Virus record (IMG/VR): IMGVR_UViG_3300020473_000057
Span: 1-40,772 of that record
Length of the DNA: 40,772 bases
Direction: 5' to 3' (one strand)
From: a virus
The translations under genes were made by a program, and so were the position numbers. The notes beneath the pieces were generated by a model. That model was not told the origin of the DNA. It was given only the letters and a program-made list of their open reading frames with translations, and did no database searches. Positions 1-8,233 of the stretch are shown one piece after another. The stretch's first letter is position 1. Every line of letters begins with the position of its first letter.

Positions 1-360
1 ATTATATTTTTCAATTATTCAGCCCAGACACCAGATTTAAAATTCTGGGATACATTCCCTATGGTACTAATCACAGATGTAGATTACCAGAAACTTCAAT
101 TCTCTGGTGGTAATTTGCACTATTTGAGACCTAATAGTAGACAGAGTATGGCAAATACCTGGGCAGCTGGTAGTATTTCATATCCCATGCGTTGCCATCA
201 TAAATACTTTATGAATAGTGTCACTTCAGCATATAATGTACCTTCCGAGGAATTGAAAGACATGACACCACTTCCAGTCGAGCAATTCGTCATTAGACCA
301 AAAGGTTTAGGTCGTACCATGGAAGTACCAAGTAGCATTATATGGAGTAAACTCAAATGA
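1..360 (+). CDS. Baseplate/tail-tube-associated structural protein, C-terminal part (gp48-like?)
   Basis: The reading frame is open from base 1, so this is the last 119 codons of a gene that begins before the window; the ATG at 61 is internal. The visible part has no clear catalytic motif. It is followed with an ATGA overlap by a tube-like protein, then by gp26-like and tape-measure-like genes. In T4, genes 48 and 54 (tail-tube cap and initiator on the baseplate) lie next to this hub group, so a gp48-like role is the best guess from context. A different baseplate or tail-completion protein is possible. Confidence 0.55.
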   Translation: MIFFNYSAQTPDLKFWDTFPMVLITDVDYQKLQFSGGNLHYLRPNSRQSMANTWAAGSISYPMRCHHKYFMNSVTSAYNVPSEELKDMTPLPVEQFVIRPKGLGRTMEVPSSIIWSKLK

Positions 361-1091
361 GTGCCAATAGTTTTGATATTTTTAAGGATCTGGTAGTTTC
401 TGGTAAGAAGGAACCAGCTAGATCTAACCTGTTTGGTATTAAGGTATTCCTACCAACCTGTATGCTTGCTAATGATGCAATGACTAGGAAGGATCAAAGG
501 ACTTTACAAATATCTAATAATTACCTAGCAGATGCAGTTACCGTACCAGGTAAAAGAGCAGATGCTATAGAGCATCCACAAGTTGTTGGTAATAAGTTTA
601 AGTTAGCAAATGGTCAGACACATCAGGATGTGGGAATATCATTTGTGATGACTAAGGATGCACAGCATCGTCTATTTTTTGAGAAATGGATGAATTATGC
701 TGCACCAGATCAAGAGAATAGAGCTACATTTTATGATGAGTATGTAACTAACCTATTAGTAACAAAATGGGAGTTAGGATCACCTGTTAAGTGGGCTGGT
801 ATAACTGATAGTGGTACTCCATATACACAGAGACTTAATAGTGTGACTAGTGTTTGGCAATTCTTTGCTGCGTGGCCTATAGATATGTCACAGTTATCAT
901 TTAATAATGGTCCTACACAGTTAGTTAAATATAACGTCAAATTTGCTTTCGAGAGATATAGATATGATACAGTCGGTGCTGATGCACTAGGAAATAACAC
1001 TCCAGACAAGTTTATTAACTCTGTTACTGGTACCCTAGATAACATAGGAATATCTCAACAACAGAGAGATGCAGCCCAGTTTGGTGTCTAA
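357..1091 (+). CDS. Tail-tube-like baseplate protein (gp54/gp19 fold)
   Basis: A 244-aa protein. The order of segments resembles T4-type tube proteins: an N-terminal stretch introducing the protein as a fibre subunit (SNLFGIKVFLP near residue 25), a central region on protein displacement and fit (VPGKRADAIEHPQVVG near 63), and a C-terminal strand pattern (LVKYNVKFAFERYRYD near 190) like the last sheet of tube proteins. At 244 aa it is longer than gp19 (about 163 aa) and shorter than T4 gp54 (320 aa). It starts inside the stop of the previous gene (ATGA), implying coupled translation. A role as tail-tube initiator on the baseplate is inferred from position; the tube-like fold is the firmer part. 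Confidence 0.55.
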   Translation: MSANSFDIFKDLVVSGKKEPARSNLFGIKVFLPTCMLANDAMTRKDQRTLQISNNYLADAVTVPGKRADAIEHPQVVGNKFKLANGQTHQDVGISFVMTKDAQHRLFFEKWMNYAAPDQENRATFYDEYVTNLLVTKWELGSPVKWAGITDSGTPYTQRLNSVTSVWQFFAAWPIDMSQLSFNNGPTQLVKYNVKFAFERYRYDTVGADALGNNTPDKFINSVTGTLDNIGISQQQRDAAQFGV

Positions 1092-1094
1092 ATA
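1087..1094 (+). promoter_or_regulatory. Late promoter-like octamer overlapping a stop codon
   Basis: TCTAAATA contains the TAA stop of the upstream gene and ends 22 bp before the ATG at 1117. It differs from the T4 late octamer TATAAATA at two positions, but the same TCTAAATA recurs at 22531 in the same arrangement, which supports a functional motif. Confidence 0.4.
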
Positions 1095-1116
1095 GAACTA
1101 TAATAATGTAATCGTT

Positions 1117-1821
1117 ATGCCATTACCTAAGTTAGCCATACCTGAGTATGAAGCGACCTTGCCTGTCACAGGCACAAAAATATCATATAGACCATTCTTA
1201 GTTAAGGAAGAGAAACTACTCTATCTTGCTATGGAGTCGCAAGACAACAAGCAAATGGTCAAAGCAGTGAAGACTATTATTAAAAACTGTACAAACTTAA
1301 AGACTAAGGTTGAGGATCTCGCTACTTTCGAGATTGAATATATTTTCCTTAAGATTAGATCTGTTGCAGTTGGTGAGACAAGTGAATTTAAAGTCACATG
1401 TCCAGATGATGAGAAAACACAAGTTACTGTTACTATACCTCTTGCAGATGTAGGTTGTAAAATCCCAGATGATCATGACTCTAAAATACAGTTAGATCAG
1501 GAAGTGGGTATTAAGATGAAGTATCCATCATTGGATGTATTCATTCAGCAAAACCTATCTGAGAATCCTAATATTGATGATATCTTTGAGTTAGCTGCTG
1601 GATGTATTGATCAGGTATATACCTCAGATGAGGTTTATGATACTTTTAGTAAGAAAGAAGCACTTGAATTCCTTGAAGATTTGAATGCAGAGCAATTTGC
1701 TAAGATTCAGCAATTCTTTGAGACAATGCCTAAACTATCTTATACACTAGAAGTTCTTAATCCTGAGACTAAAGTTAAGAGTGATTTGGAACTGGAGGGT
1801 CTAGCGGCTTTTTTCGAGTAG
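1117..1821 (+). CDS. gp26: gp26-like baseplate hub protein / tail assembly chaperone
   Basis: A 234-aa acidic protein resembling the T4 gp26 family of baseplate proteins (seen as IPEYEATLPVTGTKISYRPF near residue 7 and YPSLDVFIQQNL near 137). It sits just ahead of a 63-codon frame and two tape-measure-like genes, the position held by tail assembly chaperones in many tailed phages. The last codons read GCT TTT TTC GAG TAG, a canonical slippery site, and the downstream frame is -1 relative to this gene. A -1 shift would yield a 300-residue fusion. It is therefore plausible that this protein acts as a G-like chaperone for the tape measure rather than, or as well as, a structural hub part. The family call is fairly sure; the chaperone role is inference. 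Confidence 0.7.
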   Translation: MPLPKLAIPEYEATLPVTGTKISYRPFLVKEEKLLYLAMESQDNKQMVKAVKTIIKNCTNLKTKVEDLATFEIEYIFLKIRSVAVGETSEFKVTCPDDEKTQVTVTIPLADVGCKIPDDHDSKIQLDQEVGIKMKYPSLDVFIQQNLSENPNIDDIFELAAGCIDQVYTSDEVYDTFSKKEALEFLEDLNAEQFAKIQQFFETMPKLSYTLEVLNPETKVKSDLELEGLAAFFE

Positions 1822-1875
1822 CGTTAATGCACGACAGTCTTGAGAATTACTACAAGACAAACTTCGCATTAATGC
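1809..1875 (+). promoter_or_regulatory. Candidate programmed -1 ribosomal frameshift signal
   Basis: Slippery heptamer T TTT TTC at 1809-1815 is in the correct zero-frame phase. After a 5-nt spacer, GCGTTAATGC (1821-1830) pairs with GCATTAATGC (1866-1875) over 10 bp with one G-U. A second stem, GTCTTG (1837-1842) with CAAGAC (1853-1858), nests inside it with a 10-nt loop. The -1 frame is open from the slip into the 63-codon frame. The ATG of that frame (1827-1829) is buried in the outer stem and has no good Shine-Dalgarno. Confidence 0.7.
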
Positions 1876-2018
1876 AACATCACAAATATAGTCTTACTGA
1901 ATTGGAGAACATGATACCGTGGGAACGTGATGTGTATGTGAACCTTCTTATTGCTCATATTCAAGAGGAAGAGAGGAGACAGAAGGCAGACGAACAAGCA
2001 GGTAGAGTATCACTCTAA
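1827..2018 (+). CDS. Small hub/tail assembly protein, likely made as a -1 frameshift extension of gp26-like protein
   Basis: A 63-codon frame encoding a helical, charged peptide (LTELENMIPWERDVYVNLL near residue 23). The PWER-type helix is reminiscent of short tail assembly chaperone domains that recruit the tape measure. It is in the -1 frame relative to the gp26-like gene and the frame stays open upstream through the slippery site, so a fusion adding R-V-A-L plus these 63 residues is possible. Independent initiation looks poor: no purine-rich Shine-Dalgarno is visible and the ATG is within a predicted stem. It overlaps the next gene as TAATG. In T4 this position corresponds to hub assembly factors (gp51, gp28), but no clear homology to them is visible. 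Confidence 0.7.
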   Translation: MHDSLENYYKTNFALMQHHKYSLTELENMIPWERDVYVNLLIAHIQEEERRQKADEQAGRVSL

Positions 2019-4264
2019 TGATTAGAAGTTACGTTAAAATTAAACCTATAAAAGACGATGGTGCCTTTGGATCAAATTTCAATGAGGTCCGTAAGGGTAT
2101 CAATCGTACAGGTTCCGTAACTGAAAATATTGGTAATAATCTAGTAGAGACTCATAAACTAATTCAATTTGAGAAAGACTGGTTAAGGGATAAGCAAGAT
2201 AAGGAAGTAGATGATGATAAAGATGATGAGAAAGAATCGCTGCAAGGATTTAAACGGTGGTTTAAGGGATTCCGAGATATGTTCCGTCTCCAGAAGAGAG
2301 ACGAAAGTACTAAGGATAAAGAATTAGAAAAGATAGAAGAAGAAGGTGGTAACTTTGGTCAGAAGACAAAGGAGAAAGTTAAGAGTGGTCTTGAACTACT
2401 AGGTGGTTTCTTAACACCTATTTTTAAATGGGTTGTTACTATGGGTGTCCTTAAATGGATGTCCGATCCAGAGAATGCTAAGAAAGCAGAGAAGGTATTC
2501 AAACTTATAGGTGCTATTGCTAAATTTGCCTGGAAAATAGGTAAGTTTGGTGTGGGTCTTATAATGGCAGGACTCACCAAGGTATTTGGTGTTTTTGATG
2601 GAAGTACTAGTCCTATTAAGAAAGGATTCAAATTTGTATTTGGTGCCTTACAGTTATTTGCAGGTTTTAAAACTCTTCAATATCTTTTAAATCCTCTTAA
2701 GGCAGTATCTGATGCAAAGAAATTAACTACTCTCTTTAATAGTAATGCAGAGAAGGAAGTAGAGTTTAAAAAGAATGAGCAGTGGCGTAAGTTTGGTTAT
2801 AAGGATAAAGAAACAGGTGCAATCTATACAGAGAAGGAATATAAAGCACAGAAGAAGTCAGTAGAGAGACAGCAGAAGAAGTTAAGAAAACAAGGTAGAG
2901 ACGCACAAGCAAAACAACTTGGTGCCAAGTTTAATAGTAGGGTAAAGAATCCAACAAGACTACAACAGGGTAAGAATGTTGGTAAGAAGTTGTTGAAACC
3001 TGGAATGCAGAAAGGTATCGCTGTTGTTGGTGGTATCTCTCGTATTGCATCAGGTATTGCAATGGGTGAGGATAAGACTCAAGCAGTTGGTGCAGGTATT
3101 GGTCAAGCAGCAGGAGGTATGATAGGTGCTGCTGCTGGTACTGCATTATTAGGTCCATTCCTAGGTCCATTTGCACCTATAGTAGGTAATGCTATTGGTA
3201 GTTTCTTAGGTGAGTGGGTAGGTAAGACATTCTTACCAATGATTAAACCACTATTTGAACCTATTCAGAAAGCATTCCAGATGTGGTGGACAATCATCAA
3301 AGGTGTTGCTGATGAGACTGGTATTACAGAGTTCCTTGGTACATTCTTTAAGTTCCTAGGACAAATAGGTAAGGTCATGTTTGATATCCTTGGATGGATA
3401 ATGAAACCTCTGACATGGTTATTAGGTGGTGCAATTAAAGTTATTGGTAAGAGTATAAGTTTTATTATTAGTGCTGCTAAGAATATATTTGCGTTTATGG
3501 TTAATCCCATAGGATTCGCATGGAAAATTATAAGAGGTAAGGATCCTGGAAAGGATGTAAAACTGGAGGAGATGTCCGAGGGTGGTGCTTTACAGGCAGC
3601 ATTCTTATCTGGTTATGCTGAAGGTGGTAAGTATACTATGGGATATAGAATGGGGCAGATAACCCCAGATCAATATATCTACAATTTCCAGAAGTTTACC
3701 AGTAAGACAGTAGTAAAAGGTGGTGAATTAATAGAAGAATCTGAGAATCTTACTGAGCTTGGTGGATCTATTGAGGTACAAGATTTAATAGATCATAAGG
3801 AACAATTACTATCTCATCCTCTATTAAAGTCATTTAAGATAGCAGATATTATAAACAGGAAGACAGGTCTACCACCAGAGGTATTATTTCCTATTCTTAT
3901 GGAAAGTGATGCTCAGGAGGCAACTTATAAGAAGATGGATGCTGCTATTGCTCTTGATATCAAGAAGATGGAAGCGAAGTTTGGTAAGGGTAAGGGATGG
4001 AGTTGGTACGATACGTCTTTCTCAGAGGGTGGTGAATTTAGATCAGGCACATTGAGTGATAGTCAGATATTTGAAATGACTGAGAAGAGAGATGCAATGC
4101 ATGATCAATTCAAATATAAGAATCAGAGAGATAATGATGCAGAGATGATGATGCAAGCACCCATCGTTATTACTAAACAAGTTACAACTCCTGTAATAAA
4201 TACTAAGAGTAGTGGACACATTATACCTGTGGTCGCTTCTCCATCACCAATGTTTACCTGTTAA
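2018..4264 (+). CDS. Tape-measure-like / baseplate hub protein, paralog 1
   Basis: A 748-aa protein with a charged, coiled-coil-prone N-terminus (residues 1-115, rich in K, E and D), then several hydrophobic segments (about 125-225), a second basic coiled region (about 245-325), a Gly/Ala-rich stretch (about 335-400, with GAAAGTALLGPFLGPFAP) and further hydrophobic helices to about 500. This alternation is typical of tape-measure proteins, which thread the tail tube and set its length. T4 uses gp29 (590 aa) for this job. The next gene has the same architecture and shared motifs (GAL/AVxLFAGF), so the two are paralogs. Start codon overlaps the previous stop (TAATG). The exact division of labour between the two copies is unknown. 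Confidence 0.6.
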   Translation: MIRSYVKIKPIKDDGAFGSNFNEVRKGINRTGSVTENIGNNLVETHKLIQFEKDWLRDKQDKEVDDDKDDEKESLQGFKRWFKGFRDMFRLQKRDESTKDKELEKIEEEGGNFGQKTKEKVKSGLELLGGFLTPIFKWVVTMGVLKWMSDPENAKKAEKVFKLIGAIAKFAWKIGKFGVGLIMAGLTKVFGVFDGSTSPIKKGFKFVFGALQLFAGFKTLQYLLNPLKAVSDAKKLTTLFNSNAEKEVEFKKNEQWRKFGYKDKETGAIYTEKEYKAQKKSVERQQKKLRKQGRDAQAKQLGAKFNSRVKNPTRLQQGKNVGKKLLKPGMQKGIAVVGGISRIASGIAMGEDKTQAVGAGIGQAAGGMIGAAAGTALLGPFLGPFAPIVGNAIGSFLGEWVGKTFLPMIKPLFEPIQKAFQMWWTIIKGVADETGITEFLGTFFKFLGQIGKVMFDILGWIMKPLTWLLGGAIKVIGKSISFIISAAKNIFAFMVNPIGFAWKIIRGKDPGKDVKLEEMSEGGALQAAFLSGYAEGGKYTMGYRMGQITPDQYIYNFQKFTSKTVVKGGELIEESENLTELGGSIEVQDLIDHKEQLLSHPLLKSFKIADIINRKTGLPPEVLFPILMESDAQEATYKKMDAAIALDIKKMEAKFGKGKGWSWYDTSFSEGGEFRSGTLSDSQIFEMTEKRDAMHDQFKYKNQRDNDAEMMMQAPIVITKQVTTPVINTKSSGHIIPVVASPSPMFTC

Positions 4265-4267
4265 TAG

Positions 4268-6460
4268 ATGGCAGTAAAGGCAGACATAAAGAAACCAGCA
4301 CTTTATAAGATGATATCTTATAAGGGTACTACTGGTGCCAAGAGTTATACTCCTTTAACTGCTGCGAAGAGATTGCGTGAGCATGAGAAGAGTATGGGTA
4401 CAGGATTTAGTTCTGTAATTGCTGGTATAAACTCACTTGGTGCTACTATTAATAGTATTGCTGTAAATACTCAAGGTCTTCTTAATGGTTGGCAAGAGAG
4501 TATTAATTCACAGGTAAAGGATGCTAATAGAGTAGAGAAGTTAAAAGCAAAGAATAAGAAGTTACAGGAAAAGAGAGATCGTAAGAAAGAGAAGGAAGAG
4601 AAAGATAGGAGAGCATTATTAGCAAGAGAGAAGAGCACTAAAGATCCTGAGAAGAAGAAGGTAAGTAAGAATCCTGTTGTAGCAGCAGTTGCTAAACAGA
4701 GTGAAGGTTTCTTAAAATGGTTAGGTAAACTGGTAGGAAGTTTAATTAGTATTGCTATATTGGATTGGGTACGAAAGAATCCAGAGGCAGTAGAGAAACT
4801 TGTTAAGACATTAGGTGCTATAGGTAAGTTTATATTTAAGACTGTTGGATTTCTGGCAGGAATGTCGTTAGATGGTTTGGTGTCATTTCTTGAGAATCCT
4901 ATAAGTCTCAAAGGAATCTTTGGTATATTTAAGTTTCTAATTGGTGCTGTACCATTATTTGCAGGGTTTGCGATATTAAAGAATCCTGTTGGGGCTATTA
5001 AAATTATTGGTAAGGTAGTTGGTGGAATAATACAGTCTATTAAACGACTGTTTGGATTGAATAGTAAGGCAGATAAATTTAAACAATTTAAACTGAAGAA
5101 GTTAGGGAAGGGAGGTAATTTCTTCCAGAGTAAGACAGGTAAAATTGCTATGGGTCTTGGTGCTGGTGCTACAGCAGCTACAGCAGTATTAGCTGGAGGT
5201 GGTACAGGTGCTGAGGCAGCAGGTGCAGGTGTTGGTGCTGCTGGTGGTCAGATGCTTGGTGCCAAACTAGGTGCTGCTACTGGTATTCCAGGTATGGGTG
5301 CTGTCGGTGGTATGGTCGGTACCATGGCAGGTGGTGCTGTTGGTAAGGCAATAGGAGGATTAATTCAACCTATTGTTGAACCTTTTAAAGAATGGTTCGG
5401 TATGGTTAGTAAGGTATTCAATGATGTATTAAAGGATATTAAAGAACCATTAGAGCAATTCTTTAGTGCTCTTGGTGCATTCATGAGTAAGATACTGAAA
5501 GTGGTAGAACCTCATCTACCTATGATTACTAAGATAATCAGTACTGGTATTCAGATTGTATTTGCTCCTTTATTCTTAGGTATTAAAGCATTAACTGCGG
5601 TATTAAAATTATTCACAGGTGGTGAAGGTAAAGGTGAAGAGAAGACTGTAGAAGTACCAAAAGAAGCAGTTGAAACGCCTAGTGGTGGTAATGAGACGAA
5701 GACTCTACTGATTGCTGGTATGCCTGTAGGTGAAAAACTCACCAAGGAACAGTTGGCGATCATTGGAATGGCTCGTCAAATGGATGAGAGTAATTTCAAG
5801 AGGTATCCACCAAACGTACAGCAGATGTACGAAGAGCAATCTGCTGGACAGCAACCAACAGAAGAGAAGTCAAGAGGTGGTTGGATTAAAGGTCCACTGT
5901 CAGGATATAAAGTATCATTAGATGGTAAGAAACCCTCGTTTATTGGACATGGTACTGAGTGGGTAGGTAGGAAAGCAGGTGGTAAAGCATTTGTGGTACC
6001 ATTTGATACTCCTGCAACTAGAACTGACAGAGGTCTCACCAATAGGAGATTGGGTGAAGCTGCCAGAGGTGGATACACATTACCTAGGGGATTTGCTAAG
6101 GGTGGAGAATTAAAAGGATGGAAGAGATGGTTAGCAGGTGCTGCTGATCAAATGACTGGTGGTTTCTGGGATTTTGATAAAAAAGGACATTCAATCTATC
6201 AAGCATCTGGTCAGTTACAGAAGGCAGGTGAAATCATTGAGAATGTCAAGCAAGCAATGACTGAGCAGAAGGCAGAGATGTTATCACAACCATCTGTAAC
6301 TCAGATTAATGATTCAAACCCAGCAGTAGTTGTTGGAGAGGATGGTGATGATATGCCAATCCTTATTCCTGGTAGAGAGGAATTGGATGCTGATAAGTAT
6401 ATTAAACCTAAGTATGGTTTGATTGCTGAGTTCTTAACTGATCCTGTGGAGTTTATGTAA
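4268..6460 (+). CDS. Tape-measure-like / baseplate hub protein, paralog 2
   Basis: A 730-aa protein three bases after paralog 1. It has a K/E-rich coiled-coil (about residues 80-130), hydrophobic segments (about 145-265), a Gly/Ala-rich region (about 295-365, with GAAGGQMLGAKLGAATG), another hydrophobic block (about 400-445), and a Gly-rich C-terminal half with RGG and KGG motifs. Shared features with paralog 1 are the order GFLKW...NPEAVEK...IGKF...GLV, the LFAGF motif, and a PIVEPFKEWF segment aligned to PLFEPIQKAF in paralog 1. The next gene starts directly after its stop. Likely a tail-length or hub component; it could also carry a distinct ejection function. Confidence 0.6.
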   Translation: MAVKADIKKPALYKMISYKGTTGAKSYTPLTAAKRLREHEKSMGTGFSSVIAGINSLGATINSIAVNTQGLLNGWQESINSQVKDANRVEKLKAKNKKLQEKRDRKKEKEEKDRRALLAREKSTKDPEKKKVSKNPVVAAVAKQSEGFLKWLGKLVGSLISIAILDWVRKNPEAVEKLVKTLGAIGKFIFKTVGFLAGMSLDGLVSFLENPISLKGIFGIFKFLIGAVPLFAGFAILKNPVGAIKIIGKVVGGIIQSIKRLFGLNSKADKFKQFKLKKLGKGGNFFQSKTGKIAMGLGAGATAATAVLAGGGTGAEAAGAGVGAAGGQMLGAKLGAATGIPGMGAVGGMVGTMAGGAVGKAIGGLIQPIVEPFKEWFGMVSKVFNDVLKDIKEPLEQFFSALGAFMSKILKVVEPHLPMITKIISTGIQIVFAPLFLGIKALTAVLKLFTGGEGKGEEKTVEVPKEAVETPSGGNETKTLLIAGMPVGEKLTKEQLAIIGMARQMDESNFKRYPPNVQQMYEEQSAGQQPTEEKSRGGWIKGPLSGYKVSLDGKKPSFIGHGTEWVGRKAGGKAFVVPFDTPATRTDRGLTNRRLGEAARGGYTLPRGFAKGGELKGWKRWLAGAADQMTGGFWDFDKKGHSIYQASGQLQKAGEIIENVKQAMTEQKAEMLSQPSVTQINDSNPAVVVGEDGDDMPILIPGREELDADKYIKPKYGLIAEFLTDPVEFM

Positions 6461-7966
6461 ATGCCATTTGCTGAGTTAATATCTGCTATTGATGATAGTT
6501 GGAGAAAAATACAATATGGTCAGAGTCAGAACAGAGGTGAGATGTATGCTGCTGACAAGCCACGTGAGTATGTTCTTGATAAGTTAGAGATTGAGATGAT
6601 CAGTGGTAAGAAGTATGATATTAGGGAGATGGTAATTGATTTTGCATATCATGAATCCATTGAGTCATCATTTCTTAGATGTGAGTTTAGTATATTAGAT
6701 ACATTAGATTTTAATAGATTACTACAGGGTGGTGAGACAGTTACTATTAAAGCTACTACTGCTACATCAGTTGATAAAATACCATTGGAAGTTGACCTCT
6801 TAATTTATAAGATAGGTTCTATATCTAAAAGTGAGAGAGGACAATTATATATTTTACATTGTGTATCACCTGAGATGTACAATGATGAAAGTAATAAAGT
6901 TTTTAAAGCATTTGGTCCTGGTCAAGGAGCATTGGATGCTGATTGTATACCTAGAATGATATGTGAAAAGTATCTTAAGAGAAAGGGTAAGAAGAATAAG
7001 TTTAAGGCAGCTAATTTTGAGAATCATTCAAAGTATACCTTTGTGGCATGTAGTTGGAAACCTAGTGATGCTATAGCATTCATATCTGATAAGGTAACTA
7101 GACTTACTAAGAGTAAGGGTGGTAATAAGCAAGGTGGATTTTTATTCTGGGAGAATAGGAATGGGTTTAACTTTAGATCTATCGATAGTATTGCTCAAGG
7201 ACAAGCTGTAACTGATAATATCTATCAGTATGAGTATACTATTAAATCTTTGCAAGGAGTAGATGCTAGGTTTGCTATTGAGAGTATTACATATCCTGAT
7301 AAAGCAAATCATCTCACTAATATGAGAATGGGTACCTATAAGACTGCTGCTATAGGTGTGCAGATATCCGCAGCAGCAGATAGTTATGCACCTGACTCTG
7401 GTAATAAAGATGAGAATGTGGATGAAGTTACATCAGAAGGTGGTGTGGTATCTGGTACAGGATTATCTTCAACACCAGGTGGTGTGATACAACCACCTAG
7501 GATATTGACATTCAATGATGTATTTGGAAAGGCAGATACAATAGAAAAGGCAAGACCATATGAGATACCAGAATTCTTTGATCTTGATAAGGCACAACCT
7601 ACTCGTATGAAGATCAGACCATTGCCAGCACTGAAGAATCAAACTTCTACTACTAATACTAACAATGGTACAAATCCGAATATCGACACAATGGCAGTTG
7701 CACAATATTCATCAGCAAGGTATAATTTATTTAAGTCTATCAAGTTGGATATAACGATACCAGGTAATACTTCTCTTACAGCAGGTGGTCTAATTAAGAT
7801 CATTATACCTGCTGCAAGGAATGAAGGTGAAACTGTAATGACTGATACTAGATTCAGTGGAATGTATTGTATTGCAGGACTGACCCATGTATACAGGAAG
7901 GATGGATTCACCACAAAGCTATACCTTGTTAGGGATTCCCAACCCAGACAGTCTGAAAAAGTGTAA
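6461..7966 (+). CDS. Baseplate hub protein (gp27-like)
   Basis: A 501-aa protein. Its N-terminal third contains a pattern seen in gp27-type hub proteins of contractile tails (LDKLEIEMISGKKYDIREMV, residues 40-59, then a CEFSILDT strand near 80). The middle (residues 60-210) reads as mixed beta structure, and the C-terminal part (about 410-495) has another hub-like beta region. T4 gp27 is 391 aa; the extra length here is mainly a low-complexity linker rich in G, S and T (about 310-345). It lies between tape-measure-like genes and the gp5-like spike, as expected for the ring that joins tube to spike. Confidence 0.6.
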   Translation: MPFAELISAIDDSWRKIQYGQSQNRGEMYAADKPREYVLDKLEIEMISGKKYDIREMVIDFAYHESIESSFLRCEFSILDTLDFNRLLQGGETVTIKATTATSVDKIPLEVDLLIYKIGSISKSERGQLYILHCVSPEMYNDESNKVFKAFGPGQGALDADCIPRMICEKYLKRKGKKNKFKAANFENHSKYTFVACSWKPSDAIAFISDKVTRLTKSKGGNKQGGFLFWENRNGFNFRSIDSIAQGQAVTDNIYQYEYTIKSLQGVDARFAIESITYPDKANHLTNMRMGTYKTAAIGVQISAAADSYAPDSGNKDENVDEVTSEGGVVSGTGLSSTPGGVIQPPRILTFNDVFGKADTIEKARPYEIPEFFDLDKAQPTRMKIRPLPALKNQTSTTNTNNGTNPNIDTMAVAQYSSARYNLFKSIKLDITIPGNTSLTAGGLIKIIIPAARNEGETVMTDTRFSGMYCIAGLTHVYRKDGFTTKLYLVRDSQPRQSEKV

Positions 7967-7973
7967 CAAAGTA

Positions 7974-7981
7974 GATAAATA
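7974..7981 (+). promoter_or_regulatory. Late promoter-like octamer upstream of cp12
   Basis: GATAAATA matches the T4 late octamer TATAAATA at seven of eight positions and ends 12 bp before the ATG at 7994. It lies in the short gap after the hub gene. Confidence 0.45.
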
Positions 7982-7993
7982 ACTATACAGCTT

Positions 7994-8233
7994 ATGGAAA
8001 GTACAATGCAAACCATAGAACAGCACATTGAGAAAGACCAAGAGATTCTTGGCGATCCAACTACTAATCCACAGATGCGTCGTCACATTGAAGGCGAACT
8101 ACATGACTTAGAAGAGTATAAGTCTCATCATGCAGCAGAGATAGCAGCAGGAGATCATCATGATCCTAATACAATAGAACTATGGTGTGATCAGCATCCT
8201 GACGAGCCAGAGTGTTTAGTATACGACGATTAA
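7994..8233 (+). CDS. cp12: CP12-like regulatory protein
   Basis: A 79-aa acidic, disordered-looking protein whose C-terminus matches the CP12 signature: a Cys, a short DxxPxxxEC spacing and a terminal L-V-Y-D-D (LWCDQHPDEPECLVYDD, residues 63-79). CP12 uses the C-terminal cysteine pair to bind GAPDH and, with phosphoribulokinase, shut down the Calvin cycle. Visible here are Cys65 and Cys74; the N-terminal cysteine pair and the AWDxVEEL core of bacterial CP12 are not conserved (a HIEGELHDLEEY helix takes that place). Phage-encoded CP12 is established in T4-like cyanophages, and this window also has talC, its usual partner. Position between hub genes is odd for a metabolic gene. It abuts cpeT with no gap. 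Confidence 0.8.
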   Translation: MESTMQTIEQHIEKDQEILGDPTTNPQMRRHIEGELHDLEEYKSHHAAEIAAGDHHDPNTIELWCDQHPDEPECLVYDD

